A stretch of DNA of 10,203 bases, taken from NCBI GenBank assembly GCA_913050205.1, contig CAJXAU010000031.1, positions 1 to 10,203 on the forward strand. Direction: 5' to 3'. The position numbers and the translations under genes are program-made. Below the pieces are notes generated by a model. It saw only the letters and a list, made by a program, of their open reading frames with translations. It ran no database searches and had not been told where the DNA came from. This document shows positions 1 to 6,860 of the stretch, in pieces (the first letter of the stretch is position 1; each line of letters starts with the position of its first letter). Origin of the DNA: an uncultured Verrucomicrobiota bacterium (GTDB lineage: Bacteria; Verrucomicrobiota; Verrucomicrobiia; Limisphaerales; UBA1096).

Positions 1-2674
1 GCTCGATGACGAGCAGGTTGTGCATCATCGGCATCGGGTCGTTGTTGGTGAAGGCGAGTTCCACGCCGGCGCCGGCCTTGACCTTGAGTTGGGCCTTGTC
101 GAACTTCATTGGCGGCGTCACGCCGAGCGAGAGCTTGGTGTCGATCTTGAACGGCGGGCCGTCGTTGATCGGGGCCTTCTGGATTTTTTCAATCTCCGGC
201 AGCAATTCCTTTGGCACGTTGGCGAGAGCTTCCTTGCGGAAGTTGTTCAGGAAGCCGGCGAAGCTGTTGCCGCCCTTGAAACTTTCGGCCTTGCGATACC
301 AGCGGAAGTACTCGAGGCGTTGCTTGTCGGTCCAGTGGTTTTTCAGGTTGCGCAACTCCTTGGCGTAGTGGATCTGGTCACGTTGCGGTGAGGAGGCTGC
401 CGTTGCGGCAAACGCACGGGCATAGCCGGCGTTGCGGTTTAGCAGATCGTTGCTCCAGTTGTGCTTGGACTGGTCGGTGCTTTGCGACATCAACGCCAGT
501 GTCTTGACTGCGGCGTTGGGTGACTCAAGGTAGACAAGCAGCGTGCACAACTCCCGGTTGAGTGAGGCCATCGGGGCGGGGTAAACCGGGTCGAGTATCT
601 TCTCCACAGAAGACGCGACGGCTTCGGAGGGTTTGCCCATGCGAATGAATGCGAGCTGATATACGCGCAGCAATTCAGCCTGTTGCGCCGGGGTCAATGT
701 GGCCCAGTTCAGCTTGTTTAGCGCGGCAACCAGTTTGCCCTGCAGGCTGGCGTCGCCTTGACGGGCGAGGGCGCAGAGAGCGGTCAGTGCAGCTTGGGCG
801 TCCTTCTCGGCCAGAGCCTTGGCCTGCCACTCGGCGGCGGGTTGATGCTCGATGGCGATGCGGGCCGCCCAGCGGATGTGGCGGTCTTTGTGGCCAAGAT
901 ATTTCCACGCCTTTGCCACCGCGCCGGCGGTGTTTGGCTTGTGCAATGCCTCGAGGCTGTGGCGGAGCTTCCGATCCGCAGCGTGGTCGTTTGTGGCCTT
1001 GGCCGGTGCGGTGCTTTCCTTGCCGATGTAGGTTACGCGGTGGAGGGCGCTTTGGCCGCCACGACCGCCCACGGTGAAGTACATTGCACCGTCATACGGA
1101 TTAATCACGGCATCGGTCATGCGCATTTGCGAGCTGGCTACAAACTCTTCGCGCTCGGCGGTGTAGGAGGCACCGGACGGAGTGAGGAACATCGCGGACA
1201 TGGTGCCGTAGGTCCAATCGAGACAGTAGATCGCCTTTTGGTACTTGGCTGGGAACTTGGCTCCGAGCCCGGAGATCACGCCCACGGGTGAGCCGGGGCC
1301 AATGTCGTAGAGCGGCGGCAGTGCGTCCGGGAACCACTGCGGCCACTTGCCGGTGCCGGTGCGCCAACCAAAGTCCGCGCCGCTGGCGATATGGTAAAGC
1401 CGGGTGGGACGATACCACGGTGTGCCGGCGTCCCACTCCATGTCAGAATCGTAGGCGAATAATTCGCCGTCGATGTTGAAGGTCATGTCGTAACTGTTAC
1501 GGAAGCCCATCGCAACGGTCTCCCAGTTTTTACCGTCCTTATCGAAGCGGCCGATCCAGCCTCCCGGTGCGCGGATATTTGCGGCATGGCCCCGGGCATC
1601 CGGCAGGCGCTTGAGCAGGAGATCCTCATCCCAGTTCGTCGGCACTAGAGAGCCGTCCATCTTCGGCAGCTTGGTCATATTACCGCCCATCACATAAATG
1701 TGCTGTTTATCCGGGCTGAGCACGAGGGCGTGTGGGCCATGTTCGCCGCCACCCTGCATCGGCTTGAGGTATTCGTCCTTGTCAAACTGGTCGTCGCCAT
1801 TGGTGTCGGTGAGGCGATGCACACCGGCGTTGCGGCCGTTGATGTTCACCCACAACGCACCGTGCGCGTAGAGCAGCCCTTGTGCACTGGAGATGTTTAT
1901 GTTGAGTTTCTCGACCTTGATCTCGTCGCCGCGTGGATCGATCCGGTAAAGGCCCTTGTCGCCTTGATCGCTGGCGATGATGCGGCCCTTGTCGTCCACA
2001 CAGACGGCGACCCACGATCCCTGCGAACCTTTTGGCACGGTGTAGAGTAGTTCGGACTTGAAGCCCTTTGCCAGCTTGAGGTCGGCGGGGTTGTTTTTCT
2101 TGGCATCGGTGCCGCCCTTTTGGGCAAGGGTAAAGACGTTGCCCCACGGGGCATCACCAAGTTTTCCGGTTTCCTGCGAGGTTTTCCAGCCCTTGGCATC
2201 GAAGCCAAGGCTCTCCCAACCTTTCGTTTTTTTGCTGCTGAAGACCCATGATTTGTCGGTGGAATAAAGTTTGTGGCGGGATGTGATACTGGCGACATCG
2301 AGTTGCCCCACCAAGCCCGCGACACTGCCATCATTCCAAGCGCGAACAGCGATCACGTTCTGACCGGGTTTAAGGTGTTTTTTGACGTCCACCGTCTGTG
2401 CGATGGCCCACTCGCTACCAACGAGCACCTTCTTCCCGTTAATGTAAGCCTCAAAGCCGTTATCACAGGACATCGTCAGCTTGGCCGACTTGGTCTGCTT
2501 ATTCAGCTTGATGGCTTTTCGGAAGAAAACCGTTTCGCCGTCCTTGGCGTTTTTGGAACTCCAAATCCACTTTGGTTGATCAGCAACCACACCTCCGGTG
2601 GCCACCACAAAAAGTCCGGCCAGTCCAATTAACTTGGCCAGACGCCTACCCAATCGTTTATGCAGGAAAGACAT
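1..2674 (-). CDS. Exported beta-propeller/HEAT protein ending in a cupredoxin-like domain (C-terminus cut by window edge)
   Basis: The reverse-strand frame is open from an ATG at 2674 to position 1, giving 891 visible residues with no stop. Residues 1-32 form a signal peptide: a basic start (MSFLHKRLGRRLAK), a hydrophobic stretch and a cleavage site near VVA-D, so the protein is probably periplasmic or on the cell surface. Residues about 34-150 look like a galactose-binding-type beta sandwich (CDNGFEAYINGKKV). Residues about 200-550 resemble the PVC membrane-bound-dehydrogenase or sorbosone-dehydrogenase-like beta-propeller (DTNGDDQFD, GFRNSYDMTFNIDGELFAYD). A helical, probably HEAT-like region follows to about 835. 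From about 860 the sequence is azurin/plastocyanin-like (VELAFTNNDPMPMMHN), with His885 a candidate copper ligand; the other ligands lie outside the window. Inferred role: an exported redox enzyme of unknown substrate. No Shine-Dalgarno is seen upstream. It shares its general architecture with the gene at 6861-9806, which carries cytochrome c instead. Confidence 0.85.
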   Translation of the reverse strand, partial: MSFLHKRLGRRLAKLIGLAGLFVVATGGVVADQPKWIWSSKNAKDGETVFFRKAIKLNKQTKSAKLTMSCDNGFEAYINGKKVLVGSEWAIAQTVDVKKHLKPGQNVIAVRAWNDGSVAGLVGQLDVASITSRHKLYSTDKSWVFSSKKTKGWESLGFDAKGWKTSQETGKLGDAPWGNVFTLAQKGGTDAKKNNPADLKLAKGFKSELLYTVPKGSQGSWVAVCVDDKGRIIASDQGDKGLYRIDPRGDEIKVEKLNINISSAQGLLYAHGALWVNINGRNAGVHRLTDTNGDDQFDKDEYLKPMQGGGEHGPHALVLSPDKQHIYVMGGNMTKLPKMDGSLVPTNWDEDLLLKRLPDARGHAANIRAPGGWIGRFDKDGKNWETVAMGFRNSYDMTFNIDGELFAYDSDMEWDAGTPWYRPTRLYHIASGADFGWRTGTGKWPQWFPDALPPLYDIGPGSPVGVISGLGAKFPAKYQKAIYCLDWTYGTMSAMFLTPSGASYTAEREEFVASSQMRMTDAVINPYDGAMYFTVGGRGGQSALHRVTYIGKESTAPAKATNDHAADRKLRHSLEALHKPNTAGAVAKAWKYLGHKDRHIRWAARIAIEHQPAAEWQAKALAEKDAQAALTALCALARQGDASLQGKLVAALNKLNWATLTPAQQAELLRVYQLAFIRMGKPSEAVASSVEKILDPVYPAPMASLNRELCTLLVYLESPNAAVKTLALMSQSTDQSKHNWSNDLLNRNAGYARAFAATAASSPQRDQIHYAKELRNLKNHWTDKQRLEYFRWYRKAESFKGGNSFAGFLNNFRKEALANVPKELLPEIEKIQKAPINDGPPFKIDTKLSLGVTPPMKFDKAQLKVKAGAGVELAFTNNDPMPMMHNLLVIE

Positions 2675-2715
2675 GGCCGCGAAACGTAGCGGGTCAGCCG
2701 AAAAACGCCAGCAGA

Positions 2716-2728
2716 AATCGCGGCGATT
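2716..2728. promoter_or_regulatory. Small palindrome in the divergent intergenic region, possible operator
   Basis: The 86-bp gap between the divergent genes at 2674 (minus) and 2761 (plus) must hold both promoters. It contains AATCGC-G-GCGATT, a perfect 6+1+6 inverted repeat. A second small hairpin, GCCGC (2745-2749) with GCGGC (2756-2760), ends directly before the ATG at 2761. I see no convincing -35/-10 pair for either gene. The operator role is only inferred from symmetry and position, and short GC-rich palindromes are expected by chance at some rate. Confidence 0.2.
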
Positions 2729-2760
2729 GAACCGGTGCCGATGCGCCGCTACCCTGCGGC

Positions 2761-3177
2761 ATGCCGTCGGAGGTTTTTACCCATTCTCACCGTGTGACCT
2801 ACGCCGATTGTACGGTGGGAAACCACATTTACTACGGACGCTATCCCGATCTGCTCGAGGCGGCTCGGGGGGAGTTTTTCCGACACCTTGGTAAATCATT
2901 TCTCGAGTATCAGGAAGAGGGGCTTTTCTTTCCGGTGTCAGAGGTGCACCTCAAGTATTTTGCCTTTGCCGAGTACGACGACGAGCTAAGCATTGAGTGT
3001 CGGATGACGGCTATCCGTGGTGCCCGGCTTGGTTTTGGTTACCGGATTATCAAGGAAAAGGGCGTTCGCGTTCTCGAGGGGGAAACGCTGCACGGCTGCA
3101 TTGAGGCGAGCGGCCGCGCCACCCGACTGCCGTTGGCGCTCACAGAGCAGTTGCAGCCCTACCTCGACTCGGAGTAA
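2761..3177 (+). CDS. Acyl-CoA thioesterase, 4HBT/YbgC-like hotdog fold
   Basis: This 138-residue protein has the size of a single hotdog domain. The N-terminus holds the 4HBT active-site signature: YADCTVGNHIYYGRYPDLLEAAR, written here as positions 14-36, with Asp16 the expected catalytic acid and the following G-N-H-I-Y-Y stretch forming the substrate loop before the central helix. The middle, around FPVSEVHLKYFAFAEYDDEL, matches the strand after the helix in YbgC/FadM-type thioesterases. Expected reaction: hydrolysis of a short or aromatic acyl-CoA to free acid and CoA in the cytoplasm; the substrate cannot be read from the sequence. ATG 2761 is the most upstream start, because an in-frame stop lies at 2728-2730 with no ATG, GTG or TTG between. 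No Shine-Dalgarno is visible. The glycosyltransferase follows 12 bp later in the same direction, so the two may be co-transcribed. Confidence 0.88.
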   Translation: MPSEVFTHSHRVTYADCTVGNHIYYGRYPDLLEAARGEFFRHLGKSFLEYQEEGLFFPVSEVHLKYFAFAEYDDELSIECRMTAIRGARLGFGYRIIKEKGVRVLEGETLHGCIEASGRATRLPLALTEQLQPYLDSE

Positions 3178-3178
3178 C

Positions 3179-3192
3179 CGCTTGGCCAAGTG
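3179..3192. repeat. Iterated palindrome copy 1 (CGCTTGGCCAAGTG)
   Basis: This copy starts one base after the thioesterase stop codon. It matches the 14-bp consensus CGCTTGGCCAAGCG at 13 positions. Its last three bases, GTG at 3190-3192, are the apparent start codon of the glycosyltransferase gene. Confidence 0.9.
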
Positions 3193-3915
3193 CTCATCTC
3201 CATTGCCATCCCGGCTTTCAATGAAGCCAAGTACCTGCCGGATACCATCGCGGCGGCCAAGCGCGCTTCTCGGGTATTTGGTGCGGCCGGGTGGAAGAGC
3301 GAGATCGTCGTGTGCGACAACAATTCGGCGGACGATACTGCCGGGGTGGCCAAGGCCAATGGAGCGCGGGTGGTCTTCGAGCCGTTCAACCAAATCTCCG
3401 CCTCGCGAAATGCCGCTGGCCGAGCGGCCAAGGGCGACTGGCTGGTTTTTGTCGATGCAGACACACAGGTGTCGCCGGAGTTGTTTCGGGAAATGATGAG
3501 GGAGATTGTGTCCGGCGACTGCATCGGCGGCGGGACTCCGGTTAAGTTTGACAGTGGTCCGTGGCTCGCTCGTCAGACGGTTCACGGATGGAACACTCTT
3601 GCCAAGCTAATGGGCTGGGCGGCCGGGTCCTTTTTGTTTTGCAGGGCGGATGCCTTTCGCGAACTTGGCGGCTTTGACACCGAGTTGTTCGCAGCCGAGG
3701 AGGTCGAGTATTGCGTGCGGTTGAATCGCTTGGCCAAACGCTTGGCCAAGCGGATGGTGATGCTGCGCACGCCGGTGGTCAGCTCCGGACGAAAAGTACG
3801 GGCACTGTTCACCACCGGGAATCTGGTTCACGGCATCGAGGCGGTTTTCACTGCCGGCGGGGCGCTGAAGAACCGCGCCAACTGCGAGTACTGGTACGAC
3901 AACCCGGTGCGCTGA
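3190..3915 (+). CDS. Family 2 glycosyltransferase
   Basis: This 241-residue protein is a GT-A fold glycosyltransferase of family GT2, expected to transfer a sugar from an NDP-sugar in the cytoplasm. ISIAIPAFNEAKYLPDTI (3-20) is the nucleotide-binding first strand. VVCDNNSADDT (40-50) is the second nucleotide-contacting motif. ASRNAAGRAAKGDWLVFVDAD (71-91) ends in the metal-binding DAD at 89-91. GGFDTELFAAEEVEYCVRL (160-178) carries the probable catalytic acid near E170-E171. No membrane segment is seen. The acceptor is unknown. The start is a GTG inside the palindromic repeat at 3179-3192; GGAG at 3171-3174 is rather far upstream for a ribosome binding site. Residues 180-188, RLAKRLAKR, come from two further repeat copies and look like an insertion just after the catalytic motif. 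It converges with the membrane-protein gene at 4012. Confidence 0.87.
   Translation: MLISIAIPAFNEAKYLPDTIAAAKRASRVFGAAGWKSEIVVCDNNSADDTAGVAKANGARVVFEPFNQISASRNAAGRAAKGDWLVFVDADTQVSPELFREMMREIVSGDCIGGGTPVKFDSGPWLARQTVHGWNTLAKLMGWAAGSFLFCRADAFRELGGFDTELFAAEEVEYCVRLNRLAKRLAKRMVMLRTPVVSSGRKVRALFTTGNLVHGIEAVFTAGGALKNRANCEYWYDNPVR
3727..3752. repeat. Iterated palindrome copies 2 and 3, in-frame tandem inside the glycosyltransferase
   Basis: Two overlapping copies lie at 3727-3740 (CGCTTGGCCAAACG) and 3739-3752 (CGCTTGGCCAAGCG), offset by exactly 12 bp. Each 12-bp step adds four codons, so the tandem reads R-LAKR-LAKR at residues 180-188 without shifting frame. Confidence 0.92.
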
Positions 3916-4015
3916 CACCAATTCAACCCGACACCACGCTTGGCCAAGTGCATGCCACGATTATTCACATGAAAAGAGTTGTGGCCTTTGATCTGTAAGC
4001 AACGGCTGGTGTCAG
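3912..4015. other. 9-bp inverted repeat covering the two convergent stop codons
   Basis: CTGACACCA at 3912-3920 is the exact reverse complement of TGGTGTCAG at 4007-4015. The left arm contains the TGA stop of the glycosyltransferase (3913-3915). The right arm contains the reverse-strand stop of the membrane protein (4012-4014). The 86 bases between hold one palindrome copy and no gene. A long stem could form in readthrough RNA of either strand, but no U-tract accompanies it, so terminator function is unproven. Confidence 0.3.
3937..3950. repeat. Iterated palindrome copy 4 (CGCTTGGCCAAGTG)
   Basis: This is an intergenic copy 21 bases after the glycosyltransferase stop, in the gap between convergent genes. 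It matches the consensus at 13 of 14 positions. Confidence 0.9.
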
Positions 4016-5358
4016 TCCGCTTGGCCAAGCGTGCGCCGGATGCCCTGGCTGCGAATGAACAGCCATATGAATTGTGTCGCTTGGCCAAGTGCATACGTCA
4101 TGAAGGCAAAGATTGCCCCGTCCAACCAGCCGCCGTGCGCACCAACCGTCAGTCCGACAACGATCACCAGCAAAAACATTGCGACCGATTCGGTGACACT
4201 GCGCGTCTGGTGGGCATTCACCAACAGCCCCTGACAAAAGCTGCTGCCGAATCCGGTGGCGGCCAGCGTGATCGCCGCCCAGACGGATGCGACAGCCAGT
4301 TGGCCAAGCGTTTCATTCAATCCACTGACCGTTCCAAACCAGATCCCTGCCAGCGGCGTTCCGACAATCAACAACTGTACGACGAAGACACTCGCTGCGG
4401 CCTGACACGCGAATCGGCGCAATGCGGCATAGCCCCCCGGCCGTTCCACCAGTGCAACCACCACCTCGAGAAACGCGAGGCTGACTGAGCGGAACAAAAA
4501 CGTGAAGCCGTTCACCGCCGGGAGGATGGCCAGAGACTCGGTAGGGGAGGGCATCCGGCTGATCCCTGCGGTCAACACCGGTTGGGCGGCGAGCCCCAGC
4601 AGGGGACTGAGTGCAAGCGGAATGTAAAAAGAAAGAAACCGTTTCCGATCCAGCGGCGGTTCGCTGGACTTGGCCTCAGGCAGCACATCTCGAACAATCG
4701 GACGCACCCTCCAAGCGGCATAAGCCGCCTCAGCCACGACCCCGGCCGATACCGCTGCGGTGGCAGCGATGATCCCAAGCGACTTGGATTCTATCGACTG
4801 CGCCAAAATGTAGCAGGTGATTAGGACGGTGACGTCAGCGATGAGCCGCACAAGCGTGCCCCAGCCGACTGCCTTTGATTGACCAAAGCGAATCAACACA
4901 CCCTGATTGAATCGCCGGTGCGCGATGGCCCATGTCCACGGGGTCATGATGATCATCCCCAGTCGACTGGCCTCAAGGGTCTCGCCCTTGACCCCGAGCA
5001 GATTGCCCGCGAGAAAATCGAATATCGGCGTGACGGCAACCAGTAGGTGTAACGCGGAGAGGCCACCGCCGGAAAGCATCATGAACTTCCACAGCCGTCG
5101 GTACGAGGTGAGGTCACGGCTGAGTTTTGTGCTGGCGGTGAGGAGCATGATGATCGGCGCCTCGATTAACAGCGAGAGTGGAAACACCACGCCGCCATAC
5201 GCACCGAGGTTGATCTCGGGATTGGCGAGCCGTGCGACTACGGCACTCAGCACCGGCAGCTCGATGCCCATCATTAGCCAGCTCAACGCCAGCGGGAACC
5301 AAGTTTTCCAGACGTCGCGACTGGTTACGGGCTGGGTTGAGTCAAGGGTATGCGACAC
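4012..5358 (-). CDS. Multi-pass membrane protein, MATE/ANKH-like (MOP superfamily) transporter candidate
   Basis: This 448-residue protein is almost entirely hydrophobic helices, roughly twelve, separated by short polar loops, so it is an inner-membrane protein. The N-terminal pattern WFPLALSWLMMGIELPVLSAVVARL followed by INLGAYGGVVFPLSLLIEAPIIMLL resembles bacterial proteins related to MATE exporters and to animal ANKH. An internal similarity around residues 245-300 (IPLALSPLLGLAAQPVLTAGI) fits the two-lobed MOP design. The substrate is unknown. The start is GTG at 5358; an in-frame stop lies a few codons upstream and no Shine-Dalgarno is visible. Three palindrome copies lie in its 3' third, encoding TLGQL (350-354), ALGQA (423-427) and the C-terminal TLGQAD (443-448). 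The family assignment is from pattern memory and is less certain than membrane location. Convergent with the glycosyltransferase. Confidence 0.72.
   Translation of the reverse strand: MSHTLDSTQPVTSRDVWKTWFPLALSWLMMGIELPVLSAVVARLANPEINLGAYGGVVFPLSLLIEAPIIMLLTASTKLSRDLTSYRRLWKFMMLSGGGLSALHLLVAVTPIFDFLAGNLLGVKGETLEASRLGMIIMTPWTWAIAHRRFNQGVLIRFGQSKAVGWGTLVRLIADVTVLITCYILAQSIESKSLGIIAATAAVSAGVVAEAAYAAWRVRPIVRDVLPEAKSSEPPLDRKRFLSFYIPLALSPLLGLAAQPVLTAGISRMPSPTESLAILPAVNGFTFLFRSVSLAFLEVVVALVERPGGYAALRRFACQAAASVFVVQLLIVGTPLAGIWFGTVSGLNETLGQLAVASVWAAITLAATGFGSSFCQGLLVNAHQTRSVTESVAMFLLVIVVGLTVGAHGGWLDGAIFAFMTYALGQATQFIWLFIRSQGIRRTLGQAD
4018..4031. repeat. Iterated palindrome copy 5, perfect, at the C-terminus of the membrane protein
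   Basis: This is an exact copy of CGCTTGGCCAAGCG, three bases before the reverse-strand stop codon. It encodes LGQA of the final TLGQAD of the membrane protein. Confidence 0.92.
4078..4091. repeat. Iterated palindrome copy 6 (CGCTTGGCCAAGTG)
   Basis: This copy matches 13 of 14 positions. It lies inside the membrane-protein gene and is read on the minus strand as ALGQA (residues 423-427). It is 60 bp from copy 5. Confidence 0.9.
4297..4310. repeat. Iterated palindrome copy 7, degenerate (CAGTTGGCCAAGCG)
   Basis: This copy matches 12 of 14 positions with the TTGGCCAA core intact. It is read on the minus strand as TLGQL (residues 350-354 of the membrane protein). Confidence 0.75.
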
Positions 5359-5430
5359 GCGATTCAGCAGTTATGAAAAACGTGAATGAACCCGAACTCG
5401 CCATGCGAGTGATTCTGAGATTCATTAACA

Positions 5431-5445
5431 AGTTATTCATTATCA
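5431..5445. promoter_or_regulatory. Fur-box-like sequence upstream of ferritin
   Basis: AGTTATTCATTATCA matches the 7-1-7 Fur model TGATAAT-N-ATTATCA at 7 of 7 positions in the right half and 4 of 7 in the left. It lies about 110 bp before the ferritin start, in the 198-bp gap after the divergent membrane-protein gene. The octamer ATTCATTA occurs at 5420-5427 and again at 5435-5442, 15 bp apart. Iron regulation of ferritin by Fur-family proteins is known in other bacteria; here it is inferred. AT-rich chance matches are possible, though the surroundings are GC-rich. A TTGACT at 5458-5463 could be a -35 element, but no good -10 follows it. Nothing else is recognised in this gap. Confidence 0.38.
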
Positions 5446-5556
5446 GTAAGTTGCGGCTTGACTGTCTCGTTAAACGGTTGCAGTCTGGGGGGCGTCGGCG
5501 GATGGACATTCAGCCGTTGAGGCACCTATCCATACGGCAAACAGTAACTTAGAACG

Positions 5557-6072
5557 ATGCAAATCAATTCGGCGGTCAACACGGCCATCAACAAGCAGAT
5601 TGGGATGGAGTTCGGTGCGTACCTGCAATATCTCGCGATCTCGACTCATTTTGATGTGGAGGGCCTCTCGGAATTGGCGGCGTTCTTCAAGGCACAGGCT
5701 GAGGACGAGCGTGACCATGCGGAACGGTTCATCAACCACGTCGTAGCGTTTAACGGCAAGTTGGAGATCCCCACAATCGAAGCCCCATCGAGCAACGTGA
5801 ACACGATCGAGGAGGCAGCGCAGTTGTCACTCGACTGGGAGATGAAAGTGACCGAGGAGATCAATGCGTTGTTGAAACTCGCCGGTGAGCAGGGCGATCA
5901 CATCACCGAGAATTTCCTGAGCTGGTTTCTTGATGAACAACTCGAGGAATTATCGACCATGAACAAACTCTTGAAAGTGGCCAAGCGTGCGGGTGACAAT
6001 GAGCTCGCCGTGGAGGAGTTCATGGCGCGTCATCGTGGACAGCAACAACCCAACCCAAACGCAGACGGCTGA
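5557..6072 (+). CDS. ftn: Bacterial non-haem ferritin
   Basis: This 171-residue protein is the usual length of FtnA-type ferritins, which form 24-subunit cytoplasmic shells that oxidise Fe(II) and store it as a ferric mineral. The four-helix-bundle pattern is complete. Expected ferroxidase ligands by alignment to E. coli FtnA are Glu18 (IGMEFGAYLQY), Glu51 and His54 (AQAEDERDHAERF), Glu95 (LDWEMKV), and Glu127 with Glu130 or Glu131 (FLDEQLEEL). The C-terminal tail after about residue 158 (RGQQQPNPNADG) is polar and probably disordered. The ATG at 5557 gives the standard N-terminus; no Shine-Dalgarno precedes it. The HAD gene follows within a few bases or overlaps it, so the two are probably co-transcribed. 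A Fur-box-like site lies upstream. Confidence 0.95.
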   Translation: MQINSAVNTAINKQIGMEFGAYLQYLAISTHFDVEGLSELAAFFKAQAEDERDHAERFINHVVAFNGKLEIPTIEAPSSNVNTIEEAAQLSLDWEMKVTEEINALLKLAGEQGDHITENFLSWFLDEQLEELSTMNKLLKVAKRAGDNELAVEEFMARHRGQQQPNPNADG

Positions 6073-6076
6073 TGCC

Positions 6077-6781
6077 GTGGTTACCCCGGCTGAAAGCCTT
6101 TCAGTTCGGCTGATTTTATTCGACATCGACGGCACGCTGGTGAGCACTGGCGGCGCCGGGGTCAAGGCATTCGGAGAGGCCTTTGAGGCCGCATTCGGCA
6201 TCCCCAACGCTACCGAGAAAACCAAGTTCGCCGGCCGCACCGACTACTCGTTATTCCGTGAGCTATGCCAATGGAACAATGTCGAGTTTTCAGTCGCTCA
6301 TCGGGATTTGTTTTTCGAGAATTATCTCCGTTTGGTTGACAATCATTTACAGGCCGGTGAGGGGGGACCGTTTCCCGGTGTGGTGCGGTTGCTTGACGAC
6401 TTGGCGGCCCTGCCGGATGCGCCTGCGATCGGCCTTCTCACCGGCAACATCGAGGCGGGAGCCAAGCGCAAGCTCAACACCTATGGCCTATGGGATCGAT
6501 TTGCATTTGGCGGATTCGCCAATGACAACGAAGATCGAAACCTGATCGCTGCTGCCGCCAAGGCCAAGGGGAGCGAGTATTTGGAGCGCCCCTTGGAGGG
6601 GGGGGAGATCGTCGTGATAGGCGACACACCAAAGGATGTGACCTGCGGTAAGTATATCGGGGCGCGAACACTTGGTGTGGCCACCGGCGGGGCGTCGCTC
6701 GAAGAACTCGTTGCGTGTACGCCGGACTGGGCGGTGCCCGATCTCACCCATTTGGGTGCGGCTGAGATTTGCGGTCGCTGA
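6077..6781 (+). CDS. HAD-superfamily phosphatase (phosphoglycolate phosphatase/beta-phosphoglucomutase type)
   Basis: All four HAD motifs are visible: motif I LFDIDGTLVSTGGAG with the nucleophile and acid/base Asp pair, motif II LLTGN, the motif III Lys in AKRKLNTYGL, and motif IV VVIGDTPKDV with the Mg-binding Asp residues. The stretch of about 100 residues between motifs I and II is a helical cap, placing the protein in HAD subfamily I. Expected activity: removal or transfer of phosphate on a small metabolite in the cytoplasm; the substrate is not readable. The start is uncertain. GTG at 6077, four bases after the ferritin stop, places motif I near residue 16, as is usual. In-frame GTG 6035, ATG 5999 and GTG 5987 would overlap ferritin and add a polar tail (SNNPTQTQTAD) unlike the family. 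No start has a good ribosome binding site. Confidence 0.88.
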   Translation: MVTPAESLSVRLILFDIDGTLVSTGGAGVKAFGEAFEAAFGIPNATEKTKFAGRTDYSLFRELCQWNNVEFSVAHRDLFFENYLRLVDNHLQAGEGGPFPGVVRLLDDLAALPDAPAIGLLTGNIEAGAKRKLNTYGLWDRFAFGGFANDNEDRNLIAAAAKAKGSEYLERPLEGGEIVVIGDTPKDVTCGKYIGARTLGVATGGASLEELVACTPDWAVPDLTHLGAAEICGR

Positions 6782-6784
6782 CTG

Positions 6785-6798
6785 CGCTTGGCCAAGTT
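6785..6798. repeat. Iterated palindrome copy 8 (CGCTTGGCCAAGTT)
   Basis: This intergenic copy starts three bases after the HAD stop codon. It matches 12 of 14 positions and runs into TTTTT, so a weak hairpin with CTT/AAG arms and a U-tract is conceivable as a terminator. Confidence 0.85.
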
Positions 6799-6806
6799 TT
6801 TACCAC

Positions 6807-6824
6807 ACGGCTTTACCCAGCCGT
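6807..6824 (+). other. Hairpin between the HAD gene and the cytochrome-type gene
   Basis: ACGGCT and AGCCGT form a perfect 6-bp stem with a 6-base loop. No U-run follows (TATCCCCC), so it is not a standard intrinsic terminator. It could be an operator or an RNA structure in the leader of the 6861 gene. The role is not established. Confidence 0.3.
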
Positions 6825-6860
6825 TATCCCCCGTTAGTCTCCGGGCGTCCTGCCTTTTTG

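Noticed and set aside
649..2334. Forward and reverse open frames within the left-hand gene
   Set aside because: They are shadows of the continuous minus-strand frame 2674 to 1, which alone shows a signal peptide and recognisable domains.
2631..2644. AACTTGGCCAGACG, a palindrome-like sequence in the signal peptide of the left-hand gene
   Set aside because: Only about 10 of 14 positions match and the TTGGCCAA core is broken; it may be a decayed copy or chance.
5373..5552. Open frame of 59 codons from an ATG, ending just before ferritin
   Set aside because: It has no ribosome binding site, an unremarkable basic sequence with no recognisable domain, and it overlaps the likely ferritin promoter and Fur-like box.
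5974..5987. AAAGTGGCCAAGCG within ferritin
   Set aside because: It matches only the right part of the palindrome; it encodes an ordinary ferritin helix stretch (KVAKR) and is probably chance.
5987..6076. Upstream starts for the HAD gene (GTG 5987, ATG 5999, GTG 6035)
   Set aside because: They would overlap ferritin and add a polar tail not expected before motif I; they cannot be fully excluded because no start has a good ribosome binding site.
6672..6860. N-terminal extension of the cytochrome-type gene in an open frame
   Set aside because: It overlaps the HAD gene and would place the clear signal peptide MKKPLLSVACLVALGQALA internally.
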